From assembly GCA_000442125.1 (NCBI GenBank), contig KE546977.1:868001-932000 (forward strand): 64,000 nt of DNA, written 5' to 3'. The first letter of the stretch is position 1, and each line of letters opens with the position of its first letter. A program made the position numbers and the translations under genes. Below, one piece after another: positions 36,636 to 47,345 of the stretch. The stretch comes from Opeltia flavorubescens. Lineage: Eukaryota; Ascomycota; Lecanoromycetes; Teloschistales; Teloschistaceae. Below the pieces are notes generated by a model. The model saw only the letters and a program-made list of their open reading frames with translations. It was not told the origin of the DNA and made no database searches.

Positions 36636-37472
36636 GATGGAGAAATATCCAGTGGTTGTGCTTTCTTGTCTCGAAATCGCGGTACCAGCGAAAAAAGCCT
36701 CTGCTTTGAGACTCGTAGTTTCTCTAGAAATGACAAACAGGTAGCATGACCCAAAGGACAAGATTTATACTATCGCCAGGTTCTGTCTTGTAAGTCCATG
36801 GACAGGAGTCGTCGCAAGTGGGTGACAAAGTCCAACTTGCACGCCGCAAAGGATTACTTAAAAAATCAAAAATAGAGGGCATGAATTTTCTGCATTAAGA
36901 ATACATTCAAGAGAATGGATAGTAGTAGAAATACGTAGAGAAAATTTCGGGAGTCTGGCACCTGTGCCATACCATACGATGCCCTGCCTCGTCTCTCCGC
37001 AAAGCATCTTGAACGAAGAGCTGCAATTTAGGATCCTTGTCAGCTGAGTGCGCCACAGGTCTACCGCATATAAGGCCACCCACTTAACTCGTTTCATCTG
37101 TAAAGATCGACGTGCAACCACCAGCTTTGAGGTGCACTGGCCAAACGAGGGTAAACAATCTAGTATTCTTGACTCTCTCAGATCTAAACATTACAAAGAG
37201 ATCGGGCAGGCGCGAAGATACTCAGTTCAATCAAGTTTTTGATGAAAAAGACCTAAGATGTCAAAAGGCAGGGATTGACAGGTAAGCAAGGAGCATTTGG
37301 TTATGCCCCAAGTGCAGCCGTGTCAGCTTGGTTACGTACTAGTGCATAGGCTAGCTCAAAGCTTGTTCATGCCACGCGACGGCAGGACGGATGGATGCTT
37401 ATGCTGAACATCTCGAATAAGAAATAACTCGTTTAAAGGTGATAGGAATGAACGTCAGCCTCTCTTCACCAC
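36636..37472. other. Shared upstream region of NLR and membrane-protein genes
   Basis: About 840 bp between two divergent genes. It probably contains both promoters. No gene or named motif is supported. Confidence 0.5.
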
Positions 37473-38525
37473 ATGTTGTGCTCTAACCATGATGACCATG
37501 TCAATGCAAATTCTACCCTTTACGACGACCTCCTTCCTGCCTCCTACCGTACCGAGGAGGATGATCTCATGGTGCCTACCCTTACCACGAGCTTCCTCCA
37601 AAAAGAGCTAGGAGTCGAAAGACTGAATGCCATACAGTCATGGATGTGGATGGTTGGAAGGCCGATGCCACCCAGGCCACTCTACTACCAAAAGGCTATA
37701 GGTCGTCGAATCGTCGTCCATGAGCAAATGGACCTGCACCTTGTCTGGGACGAGCAAAGGATTTTTCTAAAGCCGATTCCCCCATACCTTCTGGAGCAGA
37801 GCTTCTGGGAAGATACCCTCAGTTGCCAAGAGGGTGCTTCAGCCACTCGACGGGAACATAGCAAAGAATGGAAAGAAGTAGTCCCGTGCACAAACGGGCA
37901 TGATTGTGACCGCTGCGAGCTTCGCAAACTCGCTACAGGCTTCGTCCTCTCCTACGCCTCCCTCATTGCTTACCAAAACGACCTGTCAATAGCCAAGAAC
38001 AGCAATCTTGTGCCTCCGGAGATGACATGGCCACAATGGCGGTTCATCGTCAGAGCACTCCTCTGTTCTACGTCCTCTCATGCCCGCCCGATGTTCCCAT
38101 CAAAAGCCCATGTTGTCAACCCTCGCTATCACTACGGCGAACTGCGCCTTAACCGGTTGAATATGATCTACCGTCTTACCTTCCGTGATCCTATTCGTGG
38201 CTACCTTTATAGCCATACCACCTATTACCAATTCTGGACTGCGAATATGCAAAGGCTGGCAGCGGCATTTGCCTACACCGTTGTCGTATTGACAGCAATG
38301 CAGGTGGGTTTGCAGACGGAGAGGTTGGGTACAAACAAGCATTTCCAGAGGGCGAGCTATGGCTTTACTGTCTTCTCTGTTGTCGCGCCGCTCGGAGTGC
38401 TTGGATTAGTTGCCGGGGTCTTCCTCGGGGTATTCACGGTAAACTGGGTGCTGAGTAATAGATATTGGAGGCGAAGGATGGACCGTATTGAGAGGGGAGT
38501 TGAGAAACACGATACCATACCTTGA
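37473..38525 (+). CDS. Fungal membrane protein of unknown function (DUF6601-like)
   Basis: A single exon of 350 residues. The N-terminal half is soluble, with the segments SFLQKELGVERL, LWMVGRP-like WMWMVGRPMPPRPL and LHLVW, and a Cys/His-bearing stretch CTNGHDCDRC (139-148). A conserved block around 183-250 includes WPQWRFIVRALL, YHYGELRLNRLN and RGYLY. Two transmembrane helices follow at about 262-280 and 297-325, then a basic tail. I recognise this as a family widespread in filamentous ascomycetes that carries the label DUF6601; no function is known to me. It is divergent from the NLR gene. The start is the first ATG of the frame and precedes the conserved region by about 35 residues. Confidence 0.8.
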   Translation: MLCSNHDDHVNANSTLYDDLLPASYRTEEDDLMVPTLTTSFLQKELGVERLNAIQSWMWMVGRPMPPRPLYYQKAIGRRIVVHEQMDLHLVWDEQRIFLKPIPPYLLEQSFWEDTLSCQEGASATRREHSKEWKEVVPCTNGHDCDRCELRKLATGFVLSYASLIAYQNDLSIAKNSNLVPPEMTWPQWRFIVRALLCSTSSHARPMFPSKAHVVNPRYHYGELRLNRLNMIYRLTFRDPIRGYLYSHTTYYQFWTANMQRLAAAFAYTVVVLTAMQVGLQTERLGTNKHFQRASYGFTVFSVVAPLGVLGLVAGVFLGVFTVNWVLSNRYWRRRMDRIERGVEKHDTIP

Positions 38526-39305
38526 GAACCTATACCGTGGAGGATAGTTCGGCAGAACTCGTACCAATGATGCCGCCATCAAGCAAAGCCCATCAACNGG
38601 TAAGCTTTTCCTCGTTTAACCGTTTCTGGGCACTGAAGATAGTTTCACAGGGCAAATCCCCGTCATAAAACATAGCTTGTCCCGTATCACTCAGCCAATC
38701 TCATATACTTGAAATCATCAGCCAAGCATTGGATCGAAACACTCTCGATGGTCGAAGTGAAGGGGTCAGCAGAAACCCTTCCTGCTACTTGGGCGACGTT
38801 GCCAAGAAAACATTCCAAAACGAGGTCAACCACATACTTCTCAAAAGTCGAATTCTTGCATCCATCGACCGACGACCCCGAAGACCCGTCGAGGTAGGGT
38901 GCTACACAAATCTTGATCAACCTCACAGCAAATCCAGTCTACGAAGACCACTGAGAGTTCCTTTGGGTGCGCCCTCACGAACCTGATCCAAGGAGCCGAG
39001 GATTCGGCGTTGCAGTTGGTGGGCCGCAGCAAGACTGGCCAGATATACGTCCTCGAACACAGAAACACGTCCTCGAACACAGAAACACCAATGTCAGCCG
39101 CTCGAACGCTATAGGCATGGCATTTTCAATGAAGCGAGATCGTGAGGTCGATGAATCCGAGTCTCGGCTTGCTTCGGCTCAAAGTTGAACATCTTGGAAA
39201 AAGGAATGATCAAGAACAATAGTATGAAGGAACCTAAGCGTGAACGAAGTGATATACGTAGCTGATATGCTTTCATATAATCAAGCTGCATGAAAGAAGC
39301 GCTGA
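38526..39305. other. Convergent gap with short tandem duplication and one N
   Basis: About 780 bp between the membrane-protein gene and PUF6. It contains an ambiguous base at 38598 and a 20-bp tandem duplication (listed separately). Short overlapping frames on both strands near 38690-39190 show no domain and look like chance. Confidence 0.5.
39047..39086 (+). repeat. Perfect 20-bp tandem duplication
   Basis: Two adjacent identical copies of a 20-bp unit beginning ACGTCCTCGAAC (39047-39066 and 39067-39086), followed by a partial match. It looks like a recent local slippage or duplication in noncoding DNA. Confidence 0.9.
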
Positions 39306-41354
39306 CTACACTTCGTCATCGTCTTCGAGCTTCTTCAATATCAACTGTGCTCCCCTGTTGCCTGTTTTAACATTCTCCCCCTTCTTACCCATTTCACGTC
39401 TTCCTTCCTTACCTGAGCTCGCTGCCTGCTCCAATCGCTTCCTCCCCTTCCTCAATTTGTCCATCAACGCCCTCTTGTGCACAAAACCCTCGGCTTCCAA
39501 CAAACCCACAATGACAAAGGAATTGCCTCCAACGGCCCATTCCAGCAGTTGACCTTGTGCTTCCAAACTCGCGTAGAGCGGATCATGGAACATTAACGGC
39601 GGTTCTGCGGGCTCAACAGCCTGAGTTTTGGAATTGAAGCGGCCCCCTTGCACAAGCGTCTTTAACATCCTGCCCGCGAAAGGCGCGTCAAGAGCCTGTT
39701 TGATCTCCAGTTTACTGGTTTGAGTGAGTGTGATGATTGCGTTTTGTGTGGGTTCCCGATCGCCTGTGGCGCTCAGTAGAACTTCCGTCATGAATTGACA
39801 ACCAAAACTTGATTGCACGAGCGCCTCGACATTTTCAGCGATCAGAGTGAGAAGGGGTGGCGAGAGATGGACAAGAAGTTCCTTGCGTCTTGTGGCAGGG
39901 TCTTTTTTGGAAGTCGTTGACCTGATCTTGTGGATCTCGTCGAGGAGATTAATGTCTTCGTTGCGAAGAATCGCTTTGGATTTTCCAGCAAAAGGATAGA
40001 GGAACGGTATGCGTGCATTGAGATCGATCACCGAATTGAGAAGACTTTGTGCTCGACTTTCGTCTATTTCAGGTGATTTTCCAAGAAGCTCCGGAAAAAT
40101 GGATTTTGATGTCAGGACTGTATCATCAATGACATCGTATGCAGCAAGGATAACTTGATGGCCATTAGGGTCACCTGCCAATGCCTCGATAGTGTTCTTG
40201 TAGACTCGAAGGATCTGTTTGCGATCTTTCGCAGTCCCGTATGATAAGGCAAGGCAAACGAGACGGGCTCCCGACTTGGTGAACGCTAGGTTCTTGAGTA
40301 GATCGCCTTCTTCATCACCTTTCAATAGTTCAAGGAAATCCGCCATTTCCTCGCTCCCTGAAGGCACGTTAAGGAAATACTGGAGCATTGCATCGTGTAA
40401 AATCGTGAAGCCTGTAGTCTTCTTCTGCACTAGCAGATTGATCAGGTCATGCAAAGCGTGCATGGTCGGCTTCCTCTTCTCCGGATGATCATTAAGGATT
40501 GTCTTGAGTTCTCCAGAGATTGAACCCTTTCCTCCATCCTTAAAGATGGCAAATTCGGCTCCGTACCATTCCCGTAACATGATAGCCTTCTGCGAGGGCG
40601 TCGCAGCTCCCCGGTAGATGTCGTCCAGGATCCATGAAGCTTCGGGGTGTTTGATCAGACGGCGAATATGACCATAAAATTCTGGTACAATGATATCTCT
40701 GATGTCCTTGTCGCCGTGAACGAGCAGTTTTCCAAGTAGGAATTTGGCATATCGACTCTCCGCTAAACCCCGGTATTCCCCTTTCAGCTCGTTGGCTATC
40801 ATCCTTCGCTGATCCAAGTTGGCGTACTTGATTGCGGTCTGAACGACGCGAACGGAATCGTGCTTAAACACAAACTCCTTGACATTGCCCGTAATGATAC
40901 CGAAAAGCTCAGCTACTAGCTTCTTCCGCTCTTCCAATGGAACGTGGGATTTCCTTCGAAGATGTTCCCACAACTTCTTAGTGCGCGCTATTGAGTCTGC
41001 ATTGGGCTTTGCGGCTTTTCGTTCCTGAGCTAACGCTTTCTGCTTTGCATGCGCTTCCTTTGACGAGCCTTGAGTATTGGCATTCTTGCTTGTCGTGGTG
41101 CTCCCCTGTGACGGCTTTACTGCTCTCTCTGACACATCATCCAATTGGCCGTCAGAAGGCCAGCTTGCACCGTCGTCGTCGCCACTGTGGTCCGTGGTAT
41201 CAGACTCGATAATTGGATCGGAATCTGTTTGAAACTCTCGATCTGAGTCTTGGGCAACATTGTTAAGAACAGGTTCTGGTGAATGCTTTTGCTTTTTATT
41301 ATTTCCCTTCGATAGAACGAGCCCAGGGGGTTGTTTGCGTTTTGTTCCGGACAT
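39306..41354 (-). CDS. PUF6: Pumilio-family ribosome biogenesis/mRNA repressor Puf6
   Basis: A single-exon gene of 682 residues. Puf6 is a nucleolar Pumilio-repeat protein that binds pre-60S particles and, in yeast, represses ASH1 mRNA translation. The N-terminus is basic with nuclear-localisation-like KKQKH, then acidic and Ser-rich. Degenerate PUM repeats run from about residue 150 (SVRVVQTAIKYA, SRYAKFLLGKLL, EASWILDDIYRG, SGARLVCLALSYGT, NGHQVILAAYDVIDDT). The CPL domain follows (SSFGCQFMTEVLLS, PFAGRMLKTLVQGG). The C-terminus is Lys/Arg-rich. Length and repeat order match fungal Puf6. It is divergent from nothing close; its 3' end faces the DUF6601-like gene. Confidence 0.95.
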   Translation of the reverse strand: MSGTKRKQPPGLVLSKGNNKKQKHSPEPVLNNVAQDSDREFQTDSDPIIESDTTDHSGDDDGASWPSDGQLDDVSERAVKPSQGSTTTSKNANTQGSSKEAHAKQKALAQERKAAKPNADSIARTKKLWEHLRRKSHVPLEERKKLVAELFGIITGNVKEFVFKHDSVRVVQTAIKYANLDQRRMIANELKGEYRGLAESRYAKFLLGKLLVHGDKDIRDIIVPEFYGHIRRLIKHPEASWILDDIYRGAATPSQKAIMLREWYGAEFAIFKDGGKGSISGELKTILNDHPEKRKPTMHALHDLINLLVQKKTTGFTILHDAMLQYFLNVPSGSEEMADFLELLKGDEEGDLLKNLAFTKSGARLVCLALSYGTAKDRKQILRVYKNTIEALAGDPNGHQVILAAYDVIDDTVLTSKSIFPELLGKSPEIDESRAQSLLNSVIDLNARIPFLYPFAGKSKAILRNEDINLLDEIHKIRSTTSKKDPATRRKELLVHLSPPLLTLIAENVEALVQSSFGCQFMTEVLLSATGDREPTQNAIITLTQTSKLEIKQALDAPFAGRMLKTLVQGGRFNSKTQAVEPAEPPLMFHDPLYASLEAQGQLLEWAVGGNSFVIVGLLEAEGFVHKRALMDKLRKGRKRLEQAASSGKEGRREMGKKGENVKTGNRGAQLILKKLEDDDEV

Positions 41355-41896
41355 TGAGAGCGAGATATGTATATCGAAAAATCTAGTGGTGGGCGTTGGG
41401 AATCAGATTTGATATGAGCCGCACGGATAGATATCAAAACCCTTATCGTGGGCGCACACATTCAGTATTAATAAAGTGGCATGTCGACAAGATCAAAGCT
41501 GCAATGGCATAACAAACTTAATTGAGGAGTCTCTCATACTTCTATTACTTAGTTTTGCATGAATCGGAAAGAAAACATAGTCGAATAAGCCTTGCTATAG
41601 AAATTTTCGAACGACCAGACATCATAAGCTCGTTATCGAACCGATTTACTTCCATAGGCTAAATGAAGCTGCCCACATCTTAAAATGCTTCCGCGCTCCA
41701 ATTACGCCGGCTTCATCACCGTTGGCAAGGCATCTTAATAGCTATGCAAGCCACTACTTGACTTGCGCCCCTAAGCAGATCTCCCGCCTTGCGCCATCTT
41801 TTCCTAACCACATGATAATGAATCCCTACCATAGCACCAGTCAATGCTCGCTAATAAAGATATCCTTTGGGTATGTAGTATTGATATTTCTGCTTC
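41355..41896. other. Intergenic upstream of PUF6
   Basis: About 540 bp between the PUF6 start and the stop of the next minus-strand gene. It has no supported gene. It should hold the PUF6 promoter. Confidence 0.5.
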
Positions 41897-43561
41897 TCAA
41901 ACCGCTTCCGAAAAACACGATGCCTTTCGCACAGCCGTATTTTGCTCGTTTCTTTGCTGTTCGAGGGGTCGATGCACAGGCCTGGAGCCGTAGCTGCGGT
42001 CACCCTCCGCTGATTGTTGTTGTAAAGGGATCCCCTCTTCCCCCAAGTAGTACTGACCTTGCGGAGACGTTGATCTGACAAACTCTTCGAAGCTTGGAGG
42101 TCCGCGGCTCGATTCCTGGGAGGGTGTCATCAATGGAGTAGTTTGTGGAGTTGCAAAGGGATCGATGCTCGACCCAATTGGCGATACTGATCGATCAGAA
42201 ACCATACTTCGGTGTTCGGCAGGCTGTTGGATGCCAGTCCATTCTCCTCCACCGTCATTGACGCGGACACGGGGTAAGAGCTGCCCTGTCTCAGCTGCAT
42301 GCGATCTACGGTGACTAGCAAGAGAATCTAGGTCAGAACTATTGTATCGCGTAGCCGAAGGTTTGACGGGGACGGGATGAAGAACGTCGTTTGGATGACG
42401 GTTTGGTCCCTGTGGTTGGCCAGCAATTCGACCATGCGTTTCTCCGGATGACCCCGAGTCGCCAGAAATGCGCTGATCAGGATTTTCGTATTCCGTGGAT
42501 CCTGAAAGTTTTGAATCAGCATATGTGTAGGAAATGGAAAGCTTCTCGCCCCGGAAAAATACGACGCAAGTGGCGACAACCACCCCGAACAGAATCATAT
42601 CCTCTATCATGTTCCTCGCAGTACAGGCTGTGCATAACTGGATTAAGCCAAAGTTGTCATATCAACAAAAGAATTGATACACCACCAAAATGCAATTGTG
42701 ATGAGAGCACTCAAAGACCCAACTGCTTACCTTGAGAGGATTTGGACCCAGTCTTGGACGGCAATCGTCGACCTTCTAAAGTTGCCAGAGCTTCAGCACT
42801 ATCGGTTGCGTGCGAATTAGAGAACCGCAGATGAGAAGAACGGCGAGGTTGGTAGGAAGTTCGGCCTCGTGGCGTATATTCTGTGTATGGTGAGCCAGGG
42901 CTGGAAGAGGATCGATCTGAAGAGGCGGGTCGATCGAAGGGATTGCCGGAGACACGGGTATAGGAGTTGGTCGATCTCGCATTCGGTCGTGAATAACCGT
43001 GCGCTGGCTGGGGAATCTCAAGTCGAGAGACATTGGAGACGGCAGAGGTTCGATCGAATGGACTACTGTGCGGAGCAGTCTGTGCGGCAGATTCATTGTT
43101 GGCTGATAAATCTGGGCTTGCTGGGTTGCTGTTTGGGTTGCTGTTTGCCGGGGTATTGGACCGCGAGATCCAGACGCCGTCGACTTCAATTCCACTCTCG
43201 ATGGCACGAACTCCGAACGGAATATCATTGCCCTTTTTTCTACGGACCACACTTGGATGCCGCTGGATTGCCTCCTCTTTTTGCGCAGCCTTGGTCTTGG
43301 CCAGAGCGGTGTACTTGCGGAGCTTCCAGTGAGTATGGGCAAGCTTAATCATGCCAGCGAACACGACAAGAACCTAACCCTTGTCAGCCAAACTCCCAGG
43401 AGCAAATGACGAACTCGAGCAATCTCACAATAGCGGTACCCATGACCTTGCAGACAAGAAGAGGACAGTCAGCAAAGATGGCTTTAGCTAGCACTAGAAG
43501 CGACTGCACATACAAAACACAGCTTCTCCCAAAGCTGCCATGAGTTCCAAAATGCACCCAT
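41897..43561 (-). CDS. Single-pass fungal membrane protein with microexon
   Basis: My model has four exons (43514-43561, 43429-43446, 42731-43373, 41897-42501) and 437 residues. The N-terminus, MGAFWNSWQLWEKLCF plus VMGTAI from an 18-nt microexon plus VLVVFAGMIKLA, forms one transmembrane helix. A basic segment follows, then the family motif IPFGVRAIESGIEVDGVWISRSNTP. A long disordered Ser/Pro-rich tail includes YQPRRSSHLRFS. I recognise this N-terminal architecture from uncharacterised proteins of filamentous ascomycetes; the function is unknown. The third intron is 229 bp in this model. A 103-bp alternative (acceptor GCACAG near 42628) also keeps frame and would add an internal hydrophobic stretch (MILFGVVVATCVVFF). 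The tail could instead be a separate gene starting at 42610. Confidence 0.65.
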
Positions 43562-45764
43562 TATGTCTGGAGCTGTCCACGCAGCTTGTGGATTAAGCAA
43601 GGTTAAGGCTGTACAGACAGCTATATGATTATGATGAGGGAAAATCACAATCCATGGATGACAAGGGACCGAGAGCGTTTTCTGGATTGGAAGATTCTGA
43701 TGAGCAATGAAGTTGGTGGGGTTGTCAGATGTTTGATGTTGTGGTAGTGGTGGTACAATTTCAGCGAGCGTTTTAGACCTTCATAAAGATACCTAATAAT
43801 CTTCTGTTCCCACTGAATAGATTCTTTCCTCTTCCCTCGCAGTAGAAACGACTTCTTAATGAAAGTGAAAATGTGAAACGAATGAATATTGAATGGGATG
43901 CTGGAGTATTCTTCGACAGAAGTGGCAGTGCGTAAGCGGAGCGATTCCGGCGCCGTTCTCTACGTGAAACCTTAAAATACGAGCGAACCCTTACCCAAGG
44001 GTCATTGTACTTCGATACACCTTTTTCAACAACACTTTTCAGATCGAGCACTGTAAGAAACGGTGGTGAAGGAAGATAATTATTGACAGATTACGGGGTG
44101 TTCAGCGAGCGGCAGGAGGGCAATGAAAGGCCGGCAAGAGCTCAGATGCGACGGAGAAAAAGTGGCCAGCTGGATCATAAGAACCCACATTAGTTATCGG
44201 TTGCACGCGGTGCCTTGCTTCAACCAACCCAAACTGGTCTCCTCCTCATGCAGCCCTCCCCATATCCCCACTGCGGATCAGTACCAACTGCAAGGAGCAG
44301 GCGAAACCCAACCAGGGAAAAGTCCCATCCCATGCAAAGAGAGTGCCTGTTGGGTACATGGTTACTTTTCCGACTGCTACTTTACAGCTACGTTACAAAA
44401 TCACGTATGAATTGAGCAGTATACAAGCTCGAGAACCGCCATTCGGAAGTGGGTCCGCCAATGATGATTACGTCTTATGTACTTCCATGTACCCTCTCTC
44501 GCTCCTACGCCCCAAAAATTACTTGCGGTAATTTCTTGCGTGCGGGTACGCAACATGTCGGCCAAGCTTGTCTATTTTGGCTTCTTGGCTGATCCGTTTG
44601 CCGTAACGGGGACCCTTCCTAATCTTATGGTTGGACATGATGCGTCGATGCGCACATCTTGCTTCGCATAGGATTTGCCTTTGCGCATACGTCCAATCAA
44701 ACAATTCTTGGAAACGTTCTGGAACCATTGCTCGATTTCCATGTATCCCTAAACTGTTCAATCATACAACGATATCACCAGTTCCGATTCTAAGACCTTT
44801 CTATGCTGGTACATCTTGAGAGTGCAATCAGGCCTTGCTCAAATATACGCTTCAACAAATCAAACAGACCCTTGTTCCAAATTCCAGGCTTGCTGTCATC
44901 GTCGCGTGGCGTCCCGGATGTCACTAGGAATCTTACTAGCCGCTGCACGACTTACTCTGCGGCAAGAGGATCAGGAATAGAAAATGACGGCAGTCCGCAT
45001 GTGCCGTGCGAGGCTTGCTTAACCTCCGTAAAATACCTGGCAATATTAATATTAGATTGATTTTTTGGGTATTCAGCACGATCTCTATTGGTATATAAGT
45101 GTATCATTTCCGATGTATTTCGTAGTGTCTCTTGAACATAATAAATCAGAGCTTTACCACCTCCACCAATCTACACGAAATTCAACAGCCCGAAGTCCAT
45201 AGCTGAAAGTTGTAGTGCGTCGAGGTAGATTCACACGAGAAACGTTATTACACGTCTCTCAAGAACAAAGCATAGTAAAATGCAACAAGAGTGCTCCAGT
45301 GGTGCCAGTACCGTCTGAGCGTCTTTCTATTACCGAACGTTGTAACTGCTTTTAGCATGCTTTGATCCCAAGGGACTTAAGTTCGTTACCATGTTTTGTC
45401 TTAATAATCTACTGCCGTTGGCCGATGACTTTCTTCTCCCAGACTAAAGTTTCGAGTTGGAAGACCTGAATGAATGAAATAAAGCAGAACAAACCATGTT
45501 TGTGAGGCTTACGTCCTCGGGTGAATAACACGCACCCAGGGGCTGAGGACTCCAAAATACCGCGCTAACCTGTATCGAGCTTAGAACTTCTCAAGACGTT
45601 CTCGGGCTTCCACACCGAGTCTCGCGAGATTTAGTTTCCGAGGGCCCTGTGACAGTGGTCGTCATCGAACAGTCTCAGCATCTTCTTCGGGCTATTTGCC
45701 TGCGTCTCGGAATTCATTAGCATTGTTCAATTACATCTGTATTGAGCCAAGCATATTCATAGCC
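43562..45764. other. Gene-poor intergenic region
   Basis: About 2.2 kb between divergent genes. Several short frames occur, none with a domain or splice logic. I found no tRNA B-box in proper context and no transposase motif. It presumably carries two promoters and long 5' leaders. Confidence 0.5.
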
Positions 45765-46674
45765 ATGGCTCCTTTCCGCAATCCATTCGGCAGAAGACCT
45801 CCAACTGTCAACGGTACTAACGCCCTGCAAGACGAAAATGCTCCTCCATCTAAACTCAATGGAGATGTTGCATCACAAAGACCGAGCTATGCTTCTTCTA
45901 GAGCATCGTCCTCTTTGAGCATTAAGAGAAAGGATGAAACCAACGAGTATAAGCTGAGCGGTAAGCTTCGATATGCAATGGCGTACGTACAACAAGGCTA
46001 ACATAAACTCAGTGGTCAATGATAGTGGCGTTTATCTGCCTGTACGCGGATCATGATTGTATGATGTTGTTGAGACTTACGTCTACCTAGCCCTCTCCTC
46101 CGGAGAAGAAAAGCTTCTGGTCCCCTTCCCGAACCTCGTCCACTATGTCATCGAATCATCGTAGTCTTCTGAACGAGAACGAACCTTTCTCAATCTCTCG
46201 AGAGTCGTTTGACTCTTATCGCAGATCTTTTGTGGGTCAAATACCTCTCAGAATTATAAAGTGAAATGGGATCTGATGGTTACAATTCAGGATATCTCTG
46301 CCCGGTCCCCAGTTCCACCACAATCGACCACCCCTCGGCAAAGCCTTGATGTAGGACTAAACAACCCTCCACGATCATCAATCAAGGATATGGAGAGGCC
46401 CCAACCAACTAAGGAGGAGATTTTCGAGGATGTTGGACTTGAGGATGAGACCAAGCAGCAACCACCGAAGAAGAGAAGCATCTTCGCCAGGTTTGGTGAC
46501 AACACCGAATCAACGACCTCCGGTGACGGTTCGCGCCCTGGCTCAAGCCACCGAGGGTTCCACCTTCCTGGTAGGAAACGTGGGCAAAGTGGGCAAGGGG
46601 CTGAGCTGGGCAATATCAATCGCCCTTCAGCACCGGTCATCAAAGAACCAGAAGAAGATGGTGTGGTTCGATAG
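45765..46674 (+). CDS. Small Ser/Pro-rich protein conserved in filamentous fungi, function unknown
   Basis: Four exons (45765-45960, 46013-46041, 46091-46231, 46291-46674) give 249 residues. The start MAPFRNPFGRRP follows a good context (AGCCATGGC). The second exon is only 29 nt and encodes the short conserved-looking piece VNDSGVYLP, which leads into PSPPEKKSFWSPSRTSS. Later pieces are SFDSYRRSF, EEIFEDVGLEDE and KKRSIFARFGD. The protein is hydrophilic and disordered, with many Ser/Pro sites and a phosphoprotein-like character. No catalytic domain or membrane segment is visible. Reading frames agree at every junction, which supports the model. The function is unknown. Confidence 0.75.
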
Positions 46675-47345
46675 TCGGAAGCCCACGCGATGCTGTCTTT
46701 TCAAGTCATAGGGGTCATGATGGTCATGGACGATGCGCAACATTGGTTGGATATTAATTTACGAAGGCACGTGAATCCGGCGTTTTCTGGCGCACAAGAC
46801 TTAAGCTGGCTATCGATCATTATTGTTCAACGAGAGCTTATGGTAGTCAAGTATCTCACATTGGCGGTAGCAAAACTAATAGAATACTGGGTGGTGTCCA
46901 AGCGACATCTAAGGACATTCAAAAATCGGCGATGTGCTGTGTATAGCCTGCATAGTTCTGGACAACCGCAATTTTCCACAATAAACAGAAGATCACAAGA
47001 AACATCCAAAGCCCATCCGAAACGCTGCTCCACGCATCCTAGCTTATTGTTGTGGTGGCTGAATATACTCACACCTGTTATGTGAGCTAGTTTCCCAACA
47101 TGCTGCTCATCTCACTTGAGGTGAAAGACCACGGCCGCTCTGATACACCGGTATTCAGTGTTCACATATATATGGTCAAAGGGCCTATTGCATCAAATGA
47201 CTGTTGTCACATGCGTTGTTCCCTTTAAGATTTACATGCTTGAATTAATAAGCTTTGATGATCGCTTCAAAGATAAGTCAAAGTGCCAGCCCTCGGTAAT
47301 CACGTTTGGAAAAGCCATTTCCAAGATCTCATTTGGCGATACGGT
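46675..47345. other. Intergenic, no supported gene
   Basis: About 670 bp between two plus-strand genes. A plus frame at 46690-47085 has no domain and uses codons unlike the neighbours. It should contain the phosphoesterase promoter. Confidence 0.5.

Noticed and set aside
38687-39190. Cluster of overlapping frames between the DUF6601-like gene and PUF6
   Set aside because: Frames of 60-85 codons on both strands without domains; expected by chance in a GC-balanced spacer.
41897-42610. Separate gene for the C-terminal part of the microexon membrane protein
   Set aside because: The joined model keeps frame and has a good CTGAT branch site and acceptor. The alternative is kept only as a finding.
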